Shown: positions 45,612 through 53,799 of the stretch, one piece after another
Layout of the letters: each line of letters starts with the position of its first letter
How positions within the stretch are numbered: the stretch's first letter is position 1
Source of the DNA: Roseateles sp.
GTDB taxonomy: Bacteria; Pseudomonadota; Gammaproteobacteria; Burkholderiales; Burkholderiaceae_C
Reading direction: 5' to 3'
Length of the DNA stretch: 64,000 bases
NCBI RefSeq assembly: GCF_019237615.1
Contig: NZ_JAFAGT010000071.1
Span: forward strand, 1-64,000
Made by a program: the position numbers and the translations under genes
Notes under the pieces: model-generated
The model's input: the letters and a program-made list of their open reading frames with translations, nothing else
What the model was told of the DNA's origin: nothing
Database searches by the model: none

Positions 45612-45646
45612 GGGGGGCGGCTTTGCCTCCGGAAAGAAAGAACAAC

Positions 45647-48600
45647 ATGAATCTCTCCAAATTCTTCATCGACCGCCCGATCTTCGCGGGCGTGCTGTCG
45701 CTGCTGATCTTCATCGGCGGCCTGCTGTCGATACGCGCGCTGCCGATCTCGGAATACCCCGACGTCGTGCCGCCGTCGGTCGTCGTGCGCGCCCAGTACC
45801 CCGGCGCCAACCCCAAGGTCATTGCCGAGACGGTGGCCACGCCGCTGGAAGAAGCCATCAACGGCGTCGAGGACATGCTCTACATGAGCAGCCAGGCCAC
45901 CACCGACGGCCTGATGACGCTGACCGTCAGCTTCAAGCTCGGCACCGACCCCGACAAGGCGCAGCAGCAGGTGCAGAACCGCGTCGCGCAGGCCGAGGCC
46001 CGGCTGCCCGAGGAGGTCAAGCGCCTGGGCGTGACGACCGTCAAGAGCAGCCCCGACCTGACCATGGTCGTGCACCTGACGTCGCCCAACGACCGCTACG
46101 ACATGACCTACCTGCGCAACTACGCGCTGCTCAACGTCAAGGACCGCCTCGCGCGCATCCCCGGCGTGGGCCAGGTGCAGCTGTTCGGATCGGGCGACTA
46201 CTCCATGCGCATCTGGCTGGACCCGCAGAAGGTCGCCGAACACGGGCTGTCCGCCAGCGACGTGGTGACCGCGATCCGCGGCCAGAACGTGCAGGCCGCG
46301 GCCGGCGTGGTCGGCGCATCGCCGGGCCTGCAGGGCATCGACCTGCAGCTGTCCGTCAACGCGCAGGGCCGCCTGCAGTCGGCCGAGGAGTTCGGCGACA
46401 TCATCGTGAAGAGCGGCGCCAACGGTGCGGTGACGCGCCTGCGCGACCTGGGCCGTATCGAGCTGGGCGCCAGCGAGTACGCGCTGCGCTCGCTGCTGGA
46501 CAACAAGTCCGCCGTGGCCGTGCCCATCTTCCAGGCCCCCGGCGGCAATGCGCTGGACATCTCGTCCAACGTGCGCGCCACGATGGCCGAGTTGAAGGCC
46601 GGCATGCCCGAGGGTGTGGACTACACCATCGTCTACGACCCGACGCAGTTCGTGCGCGCGTCCATCGAGTCCGTCATCCACACGCTGCTGGAAGCGGTCG
46701 CGCTGGTCGTGCTGGTCGTCATCCTGTTCCTGCAGACCTGGCGCGCATCCATCATCCCGTTGCTGGCCGTGCCGGTGTCCATCATCGGCACCTTCGCGGT
46801 GATGCACGGCTTCGGCTTCTCCATCAACGCACTGAGCCTGTTCGGCCTGGTGCTGGCCATCGGCATCGTCGTGGACGACGCCATCGTCGTGGTGGAGAAC
46901 GTGGAGCGCAACATCGCGTCGGGCCTGTCGCCACGCGACGCGACCTACCGAGCGATGCGCGAGGTGTCGGGCCCCATCATCGCCATCGCGCTGACGCTGA
47001 TCTCGGTGTTCGTGCCGCTGGCCTTCATCACCGGCCTGACGGGCCAGTTCTACAAGCAGTTCGCGCTGACCATCGCGATCTCCACGGTGATCTCGGCGAT
47101 CAATTCGCTGACGCTGTCGCCTGCGCTGGCCGCGATGCTGCTGAAGGACCACCACGCACCCAAGGACGCGCTGACGCGCGGCATGGACCGCGTGCTGGGC
47201 GGCTTCTTCGCGCGCTTCAACCGGCTGTTCTCGCGCAGCTCCGAGAAGTACGGCGGCGGCGTGAAGACGCTGATGTCGCGCAAGGCCGTGATGATGGTCG
47301 TCTACCTCGCGCTGGTCGCGGCCACGGCCGGCCTGTTCAAGGCCGTGCCCGGCGGCTTCGTGCCGGGGCAGGACAAGCAGTACCTGATCGGCTTCGCGCA
47401 GCTGCCCGACGGCGCCACGCTGGACCGCACCGAGGACGTGATCCGCCGCATGACGGAGATCACGCTGAAGACGCCGGGCGTGGAGCACGCAGTGGCCTTC
47501 CCCGGCCTGTCCATCAACGGCTTCACGAACAGCGCCAGCTCCGGCATCGTGTTCGCGACGCTGAAGCCCTTCGAGGAGCGCAAGACGAAGGCCCTGTCCG
47601 CCGGCGCCATCGCGGGCTCGCTGAACGCGCAGTACGGCCAGATCGAGGACGCCTTCATCGTCATGTTCCCGCCGCCTCCCGTGCAGGGCCTTGGCACCAC
47701 CGGCGGCTTCAAGCTGCAGCTGGAGGACCGCGGCGGCGTGGGCTACGAGGCGATGGACCAGGCGGTCAAGGCCTTCATGGCCAAGGCCGGCCAGGCGCCG
47801 GAACTCGCGGGCCTGTTCTCCAGCTACCAGGTCAACGTGCCGCAGCTGTTCGCCGACCTCGACCGCACCAAGGCGCGCCAGCTCGGCGTGGCCGTGACGG
47901 ACGTGTTCGACACCATGCAGATCTACCTCGGCAGCCTGTACGTGAACGACTTCAACAAGTTCGGCCGCACCTACTCGGTCCGCGTGCAGGCGGATGCCGC
48001 CTACCGCGCCCGCGCCGAGGACATCGGCGCGCTGAAGGTGCGCTCGTCCACCGGCGAGATGGTGCCGCTGTCCGCGCTGATGAAGGTCACGCCCAGCTTC
48101 GGCCCCGAGCGCGCGCTGCGCTACAACGGCTTCCTGGCCGCCGACATCAACGGTGGTGCCGCGCCCGGCTTCTCGTCGGGCCAGGCGCAGGCCGCCGTGG
48201 AGCGCATCGCCGCCGAGACGCTGCCGCCCGGCATCGGCTACGAGTGGACCGACCTGACCTACCAGGAGAAGATCGCCGGCAACTCGGCCGTCTGGGTGTT
48301 TCCGCTGGCCATCCTGCTGGTGTTCCTGGTGCTGGCGGCGCAGTACGAGAGCCTGACGCTGCCCATCGCCATCCTGCTCATCGTGCCCATGGGCCTGCTC
48401 GCCGCGATGACCGGCGTCTGGCTGAGCCACGGCGACAACAACGTGTTCACGCAGATCGGCCTCATCGTGCTGGTGGGCCTGAGCGCGAAGAACGCCATCC
48501 TGATCGTCGAGTTCGCCCGCGAGCTGGAGTTCGCCGGCCGCACGCCCATGCAGGCGGCGCTGGAGGCGGCGCGTCTGAGGCTGCGCCCCATCCTGATGAC

Positions 48601-48880
48601 GTCGATGGCGTTCGTCATGGGGGTGCTGCCGCTGGTGCTGTCCGTCGGCGCCGGCGCCGAGATGCGCCAGGCCATGGGCGTGGCCGTGTTCGCCGGAATG
48701 ATAGGCGTGACGCTGTTCGGCCTGTTCCTGACGCCGCTGTTCTACGTCATCGTGCGCCGCCTGGCCGGCAACGCGCCGCTACGCCACCACGGCGGCCAGG
48801 TGGCCGCGCCCGCCACACCTGCATCCCACGCGCAGCCCGTGTCTCCCGTGATCGACGCGCTGCAGCAACGAGGAAAGTAA
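45647..48880 (+). CDS. RND efflux permease, MexF-like
   Basis: A 1077-residue HAE1-RND pump very like MexF along its length: MNLSKFFIDRPIFAGVLSLL, PISEYPDVVPPSVVVRAQYP, TLLEAVALVVLVVILFLQTW, the proton-relay acidic pair in IGIVVDDAIVVVENVERNI, and GLSAKNAILIVEFA in TM10-11. MexF-type pumps export chloramphenicol, fluoroquinolones, trimethoprim and endogenous metabolites; the substrate here is untested. GGAAAG is the ribosome-binding site. It is followed two bases later by the outer-membrane factor gene. Confidence 0.95.
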   Translation: MNLSKFFIDRPIFAGVLSLLIFIGGLLSIRALPISEYPDVVPPSVVVRAQYPGANPKVIAETVATPLEEAINGVEDMLYMSSQATTDGLMTLTVSFKLGTDPDKAQQQVQNRVAQAEARLPEEVKRLGVTTVKSSPDLTMVVHLTSPNDRYDMTYLRNYALLNVKDRLARIPGVGQVQLFGSGDYSMRIWLDPQKVAEHGLSASDVVTAIRGQNVQAAAGVVGASPGLQGIDLQLSVNAQGRLQSAEEFGDIIVKSGANGAVTRLRDLGRIELGASEYALRSLLDNKSAVAVPIFQAPGGNALDISSNVRATMAELKAGMPEGVDYTIVYDPTQFVRASIESVIHTLLEAVALVVLVVILFLQTWRASIIPLLAVPVSIIGTFAVMHGFGFSINALSLFGLVLAIGIVVDDAIVVVENVERNIASGLSPRDATYRAMREVSGPIIAIALTLISVFVPLAFITGLTGQFYKQFALTIAISTVISAINSLTLSPALAAMLLKDHHAPKDALTRGMDRVLGGFFARFNRLFSRSSEKYGGGVKTLMSRKAVMMVVYLALVAATAGLFKAVPGGFVPGQDKQYLIGFAQLPDGATLDRTEDVIRRMTEITLKTPGVEHAVAFPGLSINGFTNSASSGIVFATLKPFEERKTKALSAGAIAGSLNAQYGQIEDAFIVMFPPPPVQGLGTTGGFKLQLEDRGGVGYEAMDQAVKAFMAKAGQAPELAGLFSSYQVNVPQLFADLDRTKARQLGVAVTDVFDTMQIYLGSLYVNDFNKFGRTYSVRVQADAAYRARAEDIGALKVRSSTGEMVPLSALMKVTPSFGPERALRYNGFLAADINGGAAPGFSSGQAQAAVERIAAETLPPGIGYEWTDLTYQEKIAGNSAVWVFPLAILLVFLVLAAQYESLTLPIAILLIVPMGLLAAMTGVWLSHGDNNVFTQIGLIVLVGLSAKNAILIVEFARELEFAGRTPMQAALEAARLRLRPILMTSMAFVMGVLPLVLSVGAGAEMRQAMGVAVFAGMIGVTLFGLFLTPLFYVIVRRLAGNAPLRHHGGQVAAPATPASHAQPVSPVIDALQQRGK

Positions 48881-48882
48881 TC

Positions 48883-50262
48883 ATGAAGCTTCAACTGACG
48901 TCACTCTTCGCCGCGCTGCTGCTGGCCGGCTGCGCCTCGGTCGGCACCGTCGACCCGTCGCAACTGCCGCAGGCGCCGGCCGCCTACAGGACGCAGGCCG
49001 CGGACGGCGCGCCCGCGCTGACCGCCAGCTGGTGGCAGCCCTTCGCCGACCCGGTGCTGGACGACCTCGTCGCCCGCGCGATGAACGCCAACACCACGGT
49101 GCAGTCCGCCGCCAACCGGCTGGCACAGGCCCGCGCGGCGCTGGGCTCGGCGCAGGCCGGCCGGCTGCCGCAGGTCGGCGTGTCGGCCGGCGCCGGCCGT
49201 TCGTCCGCGCCGGGCCAGCTGGTGCCCCAGCCCGCGACGCAGTACAGCGCCGGCCTGAACCTGGCCTACGAGCTGGACCTGGGCGGCCGCCTGCTGCACG
49301 AGCGCAATGCGGCCGCGCTCGACGTGCAGGCCCGCGAGCAGTTGCTCGCCGACGCGCGCTTGCTGGTGCAGGCCAACGTGGCGCGCGGCTACCTGGCGCT
49401 GCGGGCGCTGGACACCGAGCGCGGCCTGGTCCGCGACACGGTGGCAGCCTACGGCGAGACGCTGTCGCTGACGGAGAAGCGCGCCCGCGCCGGCGACGTG
49501 GCCGACCTGGACCTGGCGCGCGTGCGCGCCGAGCTGGCCGCCAACGAGGCCGAGGCGCTGGCGCTGGATCGCCGCCGCGTCGAGCTGGAGACGGCGCTGG
49601 CCGTGCTGGTCGGCGAGCCGGCCTCCAGCTTCGTCCTGAAGCCCACGGCGTGGACGACGGCCCTGCCCGCCGTGCCGGCCGGCCTGCCGAGCGAGCTGCT
49701 GCAACGGCGCCCCGACCTGGCCGCCGCGCGCAGCCAGCTGCAGGCCGCGCAGGCCCGCGTCGGCGCCGCGCAAGCGGCCTGGTGGCCCAGCCTGTCGCTG
49801 ACGGCACAGGGCGGTGGCGTCTCCAGCGAGCTGTCCAACCTGCTGAAGAGCGGCGCCAGCACCTGGGGCGTGGGCCTGCTGGGCGCGCTGCCCCTCTTCG
49901 ACGGCGGCCGCCGCGAGGCCGGCGTCAACGCAGCGAAGTCGCAGATGGACGCCGAGGCGATCGCCTTCCGCGAGCAGTTCCTGCTGGCGCTCAAGGACGT
50001 GGAGGACCAGCTCGGTGCGCTGTCGCTGCTGCAGGCGCAGGACGCCGCCAGCGCCCGCGCGGTCAGCGCGGCGGGGCAGGCACTGAAGCTGTCCGACACG
50101 CGCTACCGCAACGGCCTGGTCAGCCAGCTGGAGCTGCTGGACGCACGCCGCAGCGAGCTGGCGAACCGGCGTGCGGCCCTGCAAGTGCGCTCGGCGCAAT
50201 ACCAGGCCACCGTCGGCCTGATCCGCGCGCTGGGTGGCGGCTGGCCTAGCCCGAGCGTTTGA
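48883..50262 (+). CDS. Outer-membrane efflux lipoprotein, NodT/OprN family
   Basis: A 459-residue TolC-like channel. The signal peptide ends in lipobox LLAGC. Two OEP repeats follow (WWQPFADPVLDDLVARAMNAN near residue 47; ALPLFDGGRREAGVNAAKS near 335), each contributing helices and strands to the barrel and tunnel. It completes the tripartite pump. Its last 17 bases overlap the convergent GNAT gene. Confidence 0.94.
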   Translation: MKLQLTSLFAALLLAGCASVGTVDPSQLPQAPAAYRTQAADGAPALTASWWQPFADPVLDDLVARAMNANTTVQSAANRLAQARAALGSAQAGRLPQVGVSAGAGRSSAPGQLVPQPATQYSAGLNLAYELDLGGRLLHERNAAALDVQAREQLLADARLLVQANVARGYLALRALDTERGLVRDTVAAYGETLSLTEKRARAGDVADLDLARVRAELAANEAEALALDRRRVELETALAVLVGEPASSFVLKPTAWTTALPAVPAGLPSELLQRRPDLAAARSQLQAAQARVGAAQAAWWPSLSLTAQGGGVSSELSNLLKSGASTWGVGLLGALPLFDGGRREAGVNAAKSQMDAEAIAFREQFLLALKDVEDQLGALSLLQAQDAASARAVSAAGQALKLSDTRYRNGLVSQLELLDARRSELANRRAALQVRSAQYQATVGLIRALGGGWPSPSV

Positions 50263-50917
50263 GCACGGCGATGTTCACCGTCGCGCGCTGCACAAAGCCC
50301 AGGCTGTCATAGAGCGCGATGGCGGCGGTGTTGGTTGCCCAGGCGTGCAGGAATGCCTGCTCGCCGCGGCGCTGGATGTCGGCCGTCACGGCAGCCGACA
50401 GCCTTCTCGCGAGGCCCAGGCCGCGGAAGTCGGGGTGGGTGCAGACGCCGCTGACCTCGACATGGCCGGGAAAGCGCATGCGCTCGCCGGCCATCGCGGC
50501 GAGGCGGCCGGCGATGCGGATGCCAATGAAGCGGCCCATGGTGTGCGTACGCGGCAGAAAGGGTCCCGGCTCGGTCAGCGTCGCCAGCGCCAGCATCTCG
50601 GCCGCATCGGCATCGCCCAGCAGCTGCACCTCGTCGTCGGGCGCCAGCCGTCGCTCCGCCACCATCTGCACGCCCAGTGCCTGCTTCGCGACCATCAGGC
50701 CTGGCGGCACGGCGATGGGCGGCACCTGGGCCAGGAAGACCGCGTCGTCACCCGCTTGCACGAGATCGGCCAGCGCGGTCAGGCTCGCGGCGCTCTCGTC
50801 GGGCGTCGCGGCGAAGCGATTGATGTCGGCCCTGAAGCGCCGCGCGCGCTCGTCGCCGATCGCCCAGTGGGGCTGGTGCCGCAGGCTGGCCCAGACGGGT
50901 CGGTCAAGCTCGCTCAT
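50246..50917 (-). CDS. GNAT family acetyltransferase
   Basis: A 223-residue protein beginning MSELDRPVWASLRHQPHW. The C-terminal GNAT core has HVEVSGVCTHPDFRGLGLARRL (acetyl-CoA pyrophosphate loop) near residue 150 and HAWATNTAAIALYDSLGFVQ near 190. The substrate is unknown. The N-terminal 90 residues resemble the FR47-like group. The start overlaps the MarR stop (ATGA), so the two are co-translated. Confidence 0.88.
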   Translation of the reverse strand: MSELDRPVWASLRHQPHWAIGDERARRFRADINRFAATPDESAASLTALADLVQAGDDAVFLAQVPPIAVPPGLMVAKQALGVQMVAERRLAPDDEVQLLGDADAAEMLALATLTEPGPFLPRTHTMGRFIGIRIAGRLAAMAGERMRFPGHVEVSGVCTHPDFRGLGLARRLSAAVTADIQRRGEQAFLHAWATNTAAIALYDSLGFVQRATVNIAVLKRSG

Positions 50918-51390
50918 GGCTTCACCCGCTGCGGCAGCGGCACTTCCGCGAGCGCGTCTTCCAGCGCCGCCAGCTGCGCGAGCAGATCCCCTCTCAAGCC
51001 CGCGCAAGCCGCGGCCACGGCGGCCTCGATGGCCGGCCAGGCCTCGCCCCGGGCGCGCTGCACCAGGCCGTGGCCCTTGCGGCTCAGCCCCACGCGGCGC
51101 ACGCGGCGGTCCTCCTGTGCGGCCTCCGACGCCACCAGGCCTTCGTCCTCCAGCCCACGCAGCGAGCGCGTGACGACGGGCTGGCTGACGCCCACCGCCT
51201 GGCTCAGCTCGCCGATGCTGAGGGCGCCCAGCCGGTCCAGCGCCGCCAGCAGCGGGAACCAGGCCGCCGGCTGCTCGAAACCATGCGCGGCCAGCACGGC
51301 CTGCGTCTGCGCCTGCAGCGTCTCGCCGATGCGCTTGAGCCGCGTGCCCAGGCTCAGATGACCCAGCTCCTTGACAACATCCTCGACCAC
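50914..51390 (-). CDS. MarR family transcriptional regulator
   Basis: A 158-residue winged-helix protein with LSIGELSQAVGVSQPVVTRS as recognition helix region and EDRRVRRVGLSRKG as the wing. I chose the GTG at 51390: AGGAG lies five bases before it, whereas an ATG at 51417 lacks a site and lies inside a palindromic operator. It is first gene of a two-gene unit with the acetyltransferase and is probably autoregulated. The effector is unknown. Confidence 0.9.
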   Translation of the reverse strand: MVEDVVKELGHLSLGTRLKRIGETLQAQTQAVLAAHGFEQPAAWFPLLAALDRLGALSIGELSQAVGVSQPVVTRSLRGLEDEGLVASEAAQEDRRVRRVGLSRKGHGLVQRARGEAWPAIEAAVAAACAGLRGDLLAQLAALEDALAEVPLPQRVKP

Positions 51391-51412
51391 GACGACTCCT
51401 TTCCTACCGATA

Positions 51413-51430
51413 TGCATATCATGCTATGCA
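51413..51430. promoter_or_regulatory. Palindromic MarR-type operator
   Basis: TGCATA-TCATGC-TATGCA is a perfect inverted repeat with a 6-base spacer, and GATATGCATATC (51409-51420) is an overlapping 12-bp palindrome. Both lie 19-40 bases upstream of the MarR GTG start in an AT-rich pocket. This size and position fit the 16-20 bp dyads bound by MarR dimers over their own promoters. Confidence 0.65.
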
Positions 51431-51499
51431 ATAGGTCAGGCCGCGTCAAATGGCGGGTCTGGAGAGCCGCGCTCATTGCATCCCGCCGACGGGGAACGT

Positions 51500-51703
51500 C
51501 TAGGGCAGCGTCTTGCAGTTGGGCTTGCAGACCACCTCGTTGCGGCCCAGCAGCCGGATGGACTGCAGGCTGGCCGGCGCGCGGTGCTTGCCGCATTTGA
51601 AGCAGGAGCGGGTGTGGCCGCTGCCGAGGAAGGGCGAACCACCCACTTTCGACTGGTAGCGCAAGCCATCCTGGCGGACCGCGGTGACGGTGTCTTTGCT
51701 CAT
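51500..51703 (-). CDS. Small CxxC...CxxxC protein, copy 1
   Basis: A 67-residue protein starting MSKDTVTAVRQDGLRYQSK. It has SCFKCGKHR and VCKPNCK, four Cys spaced CxxC-N21-CxxxC, suggesting a small zinc ribbon. Function not recognised. It is clearly paralogous to the protein at 52597-52833 (shared DGLRYxSK, GSPF, SCFxCGKHR and VCxPxCK). The two genes flank tdk, both on the minus strand. Confidence 0.72.
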   Translation of the reverse strand: MSKDTVTAVRQDGLRYQSKVGGSPFLGSGHTRSCFKCGKHRAPASLQSIRLLGRNEVVCKPNCKTLP

Positions 51704-51867
51704 TCTTCAGACAGGTCAGGGAAAGGCAAATTGACTCACGGCCGAGATGACAGCGCCATCTCGCAAGCCCGCAGTCTTGGCCCAAAAAGGACGAAACCGC
51801 GGGCTTTCCCTGCCCCAATCCACGGGGTCGGCCTGCGGGGACAATGCAGCCCGCTTCGAACGACCCC

Positions 51868-52428
51868 ATGGCCAAGCTCTTTTTCCGTTACGCCGCGATG
51901 AATGCCGGCAAATCCACCGCCCTGCTGCAGGTGGCGCACAACTACGAGGAGCGCGGTCACCGCGTGCGCATCTTCACGGCACGGCTGGACGACCGCTACG
52001 GCCACGGCTTCGTCACATCGCGACTGGGGCCGCAGCGCGAGGTGGAGCAGTTCGACGCCGACACCGACTTCCAGGCGCTGATTGCTGCGGATCCCGGCAT
52101 CGCCTGCATCCTCGTCGACGAGGCGCAGTTCCTGAGCAAGCACCAGGTCCAGACCCTGCACGAGATGGCGCATCTGCACCATCTGCCGGCCATCTGCTAT
52201 GGCCTGCGCACCGACTTCCAGGGCGAACTCTTCCCCGGCTCGGCCGCGCTGCTCGCGCTGGCCGACGAGATGGACGAGATGAAGACCATCTGCGACTGCG
52301 GACGCAAGGCGACGATGAACATGCGCGTCGACGCCAGCAACCGCAAGGTCACCGAGGGCGCCCAGGTGGAGATCGGCGGCAACGCGCGCTACCGCTCCGT
52401 CTGCGGCAGGTGCTTCCACCAAGGCTAG
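51868..52428 (+). CDS. tdk: Thymidine kinase
   Basis: Phosphorylates thymidine for salvage. The 186-residue type II enzyme has the P-loop FRYAAMNAGKSTALLQVAHN, the Walker B LVDEAQFLSKHQVQ near residue 90, CYGLRTDFQGELFPGS, and the zinc lasso CDCGRKATMNMR with VCGRCF near the C-terminus. The ATG at 51868 matches the family; a start eight codons earlier is possible. It ends upstream of the hairpin array. Confidence 0.96.
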   Translation: MAKLFFRYAAMNAGKSTALLQVAHNYEERGHRVRIFTARLDDRYGHGFVTSRLGPQREVEQFDADTDFQALIAADPGIACILVDEAQFLSKHQVQTLHEMAHLHHLPAICYGLRTDFQGELFPGSAALLALADEMDEMKTICDCGRKATMNMRVDASNRKVTEGAQVEIGGNARYRSVCGRCFHQG

Positions 52429-52513
52429 GCGGCCACCGGCCGCCCATGGGTGCTGCTGGCCAGGCGTGGCGCGCTGATAGCGATGACGTCGGCCGCTACC
52501 ACGGCGGCATTGC

Positions 52514-52585
52514 TCGATTCATTGAGGGGCAAACACCCCTCAATGAATCGACCCCCACGGGGGGTCAGCCCGCGTACCCGCGGGC
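52514..52585. terminator. Three tandem perfect hairpins between convergent genes
   Basis: First: TCGATTCATTGAGGGG (52514-52529), loop CAAACA, perfect complement to 52551 (16-bp stem). Second: GACCCCC-ACG-GGGGGTC region at 52550-52566 (7-bp stem). Third: GCCCGCG-TACC-CGCGGGC at 52568-52585 (7-bp stem). They fill the gap between tdk and the end of the convergent CxxC gene. No long T-runs are present, so the role may be Rho-linked termination, mRNA 3'-end protection, or a blocking structure between converging transcripts. Confidence 0.6.
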
Positions 52586-52596
52586 CGGGGGCTCAC

Positions 52597-52833
52597 TCAC
52601 TTCGCGGCAATCTGCGCGTCCAGTTCCTTGCAGGACGGCGAGCAGACGGGCTGCGACTTGCCCAGCAGCTTCTTGGACTTGAGCATCGCCCGCGGGCGGT
52701 GCTTGCCACAGAGGAAGCACGACATCGTCGCCGCGCCGAAGGAGGAGGTCGCCGCGAAGGGCGAACCGGGAGCTTTGGAGCGGTAGCGCAGACCATCCGC
52801 TTCGATGGTGGTCTTGGTGGTTTCTTTGGCCAC
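52597..52833 (-). CDS. Small CxxC...CxxxC protein, copy 2
   Basis: A 78-residue paralogue of the protein at 51500-51703, starting MAKETTKTTIEADGLRYRSK. It shares GSPF, SCFLCGKHRPRAML and VCSPSCKEL, with four Cys in the same CxxC/CxxxC arrangement, plus a longer basic/Ala-rich tail ending AQIAAK. It is predicted to be a zinc-binding cytoplasmic protein of unknown role. The upstream 90 bases are relatively AT-rich and may hold its promoter. Confidence 0.75.
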   Translation of the reverse strand: MAKETTKTTIEADGLRYRSKAPGSPFAATSSFGAATMSCFLCGKHRPRAMLKSKKLLGKSQPVCSPSCKELDAQIAAK

Positions 52834-52926
52834 GCTGGTCCTGTCGAAGAGTGTTTAAAGGGGCGCCAGGCAAAGGCGCAGGCCCCATATTTTCCACGAT
52901 GTAGCGAATACCCCCGCCTAGGGCTT

Positions 52927-53688
52927 TCAACCCCCCTGGAAACGAGCCGGTCTTTTGCCCGCCCAGGCGGCCTGGCCCTCGACGAGATCGGCCGAATCGC
53001 GGGCTCGGACGACGTCGGCCGCGAGCCGGGCCGCGTCGAGCCGGCCGGCGGCGATCGCGTTCAGGTGCTGCTTCATCGGCAGCAGGGCCAGCGGCGCCAT
53101 GCCCAGCAACTCGTCGACCAGCGCCTGCAGCGCAGCGTCCAGCGTTTCGACGTCGGGCAGCAGCTGGTCCAGATAGCCGCAGCCCAGCAGGGCCGGCGCT
53201 TCCAGCGTGCGCCCGGCCAGCAGCACCTGCTTGGCGATCGCGAGGCCGAGACGGTCGACGAAGCGCCTGAGCCCCCCGGCGTAGAAATGCAGGCCTATGC
53301 GCGCCGCCGGCACGAACATCTCGACCGCGGGCGCGCCGAGACGGAAGTCGCAGGCCAGCGCGAGGTCGGCCGCACCGCCGTAGACGCCGCCATGCAGGCG
53401 CGCCACGGTGATGGGTCGGGCGGCTTCCAATGCATCGGCCAGCTCGCCGAAGCGCGCGCCGGCGTCGACGGCGCCCAGGGCGCCGAGGTCGAAGCCGCTG
53501 CAGAAATGCCGGCCTTCGCCGGCCAGCACGAGGACGCGCACGGCCTCGTCCGCATTGACGGCGTCGAGCAGGTCGCGCAGCGTGGCGAGGTCGTCCACGG
53601 CGAGGCGGTTGGCCTGGCGCGGCCGACGCAGCGTGATGCGCGCCACGCCACCGGCCGTCTCCAGCAGCGGGGCCTGGCCGCCGCTCAC
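52927..53688 (-). CDS. Enoyl-CoA hydratase/isomerase family protein
   Basis: A 253-residue crotonase-fold protein from a GTG start. ARITLRRPRQANRLAVDDL near residue 16, FCSGFDLGALG near 62 (first oxyanion-hole region) and ARLHGGVYGGAADLALACDF near 96 (second) are family features. The usual catalytic Glu of enoyl-CoA hydratase after the second motif is not obvious (the segment reads VEMFVPAARIGL), so hydratase activity is uncertain; isomerase, hydrolase or decarboxylase chemistry is possible. Confidence 0.85.
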   Translation of the reverse strand: MSGGQAPLLETAGGVARITLRRPRQANRLAVDDLATLRDLLDAVNADEAVRVLVLAGEGRHFCSGFDLGALGAVDAGARFGELADALEAARPITVARLHGGVYGGAADLALACDFRLGAPAVEMFVPAARIGLHFYAGGLRRFVDRLGLAIAKQVLLAGRTLEAPALLGCGYLDQLLPDVETLDAALQALVDELLGMAPLALLPMKQHLNAIAAGRLDAARLAADVVRARDSADLVEGQAAWAGKRPARFQGG

Positions 53689-53799
53689 GGGCGCCGCCCG
53701 GTGATTCGGCCGGGATGGAAGTGGTCGGACTGGGCCATGGCTTTACAAATCAGACATTGTGACGACGTAAGCTCGCACCCCCACTGTCACACGAACGTC

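Noticed and set aside
45599..48430. A 943-codon reverse-strand open frame antisense to the MexF-like gene
   Set aside because: It has the same His/Gln/Asp/Gly-rich composition as other shadow frames and no recognisable motif.
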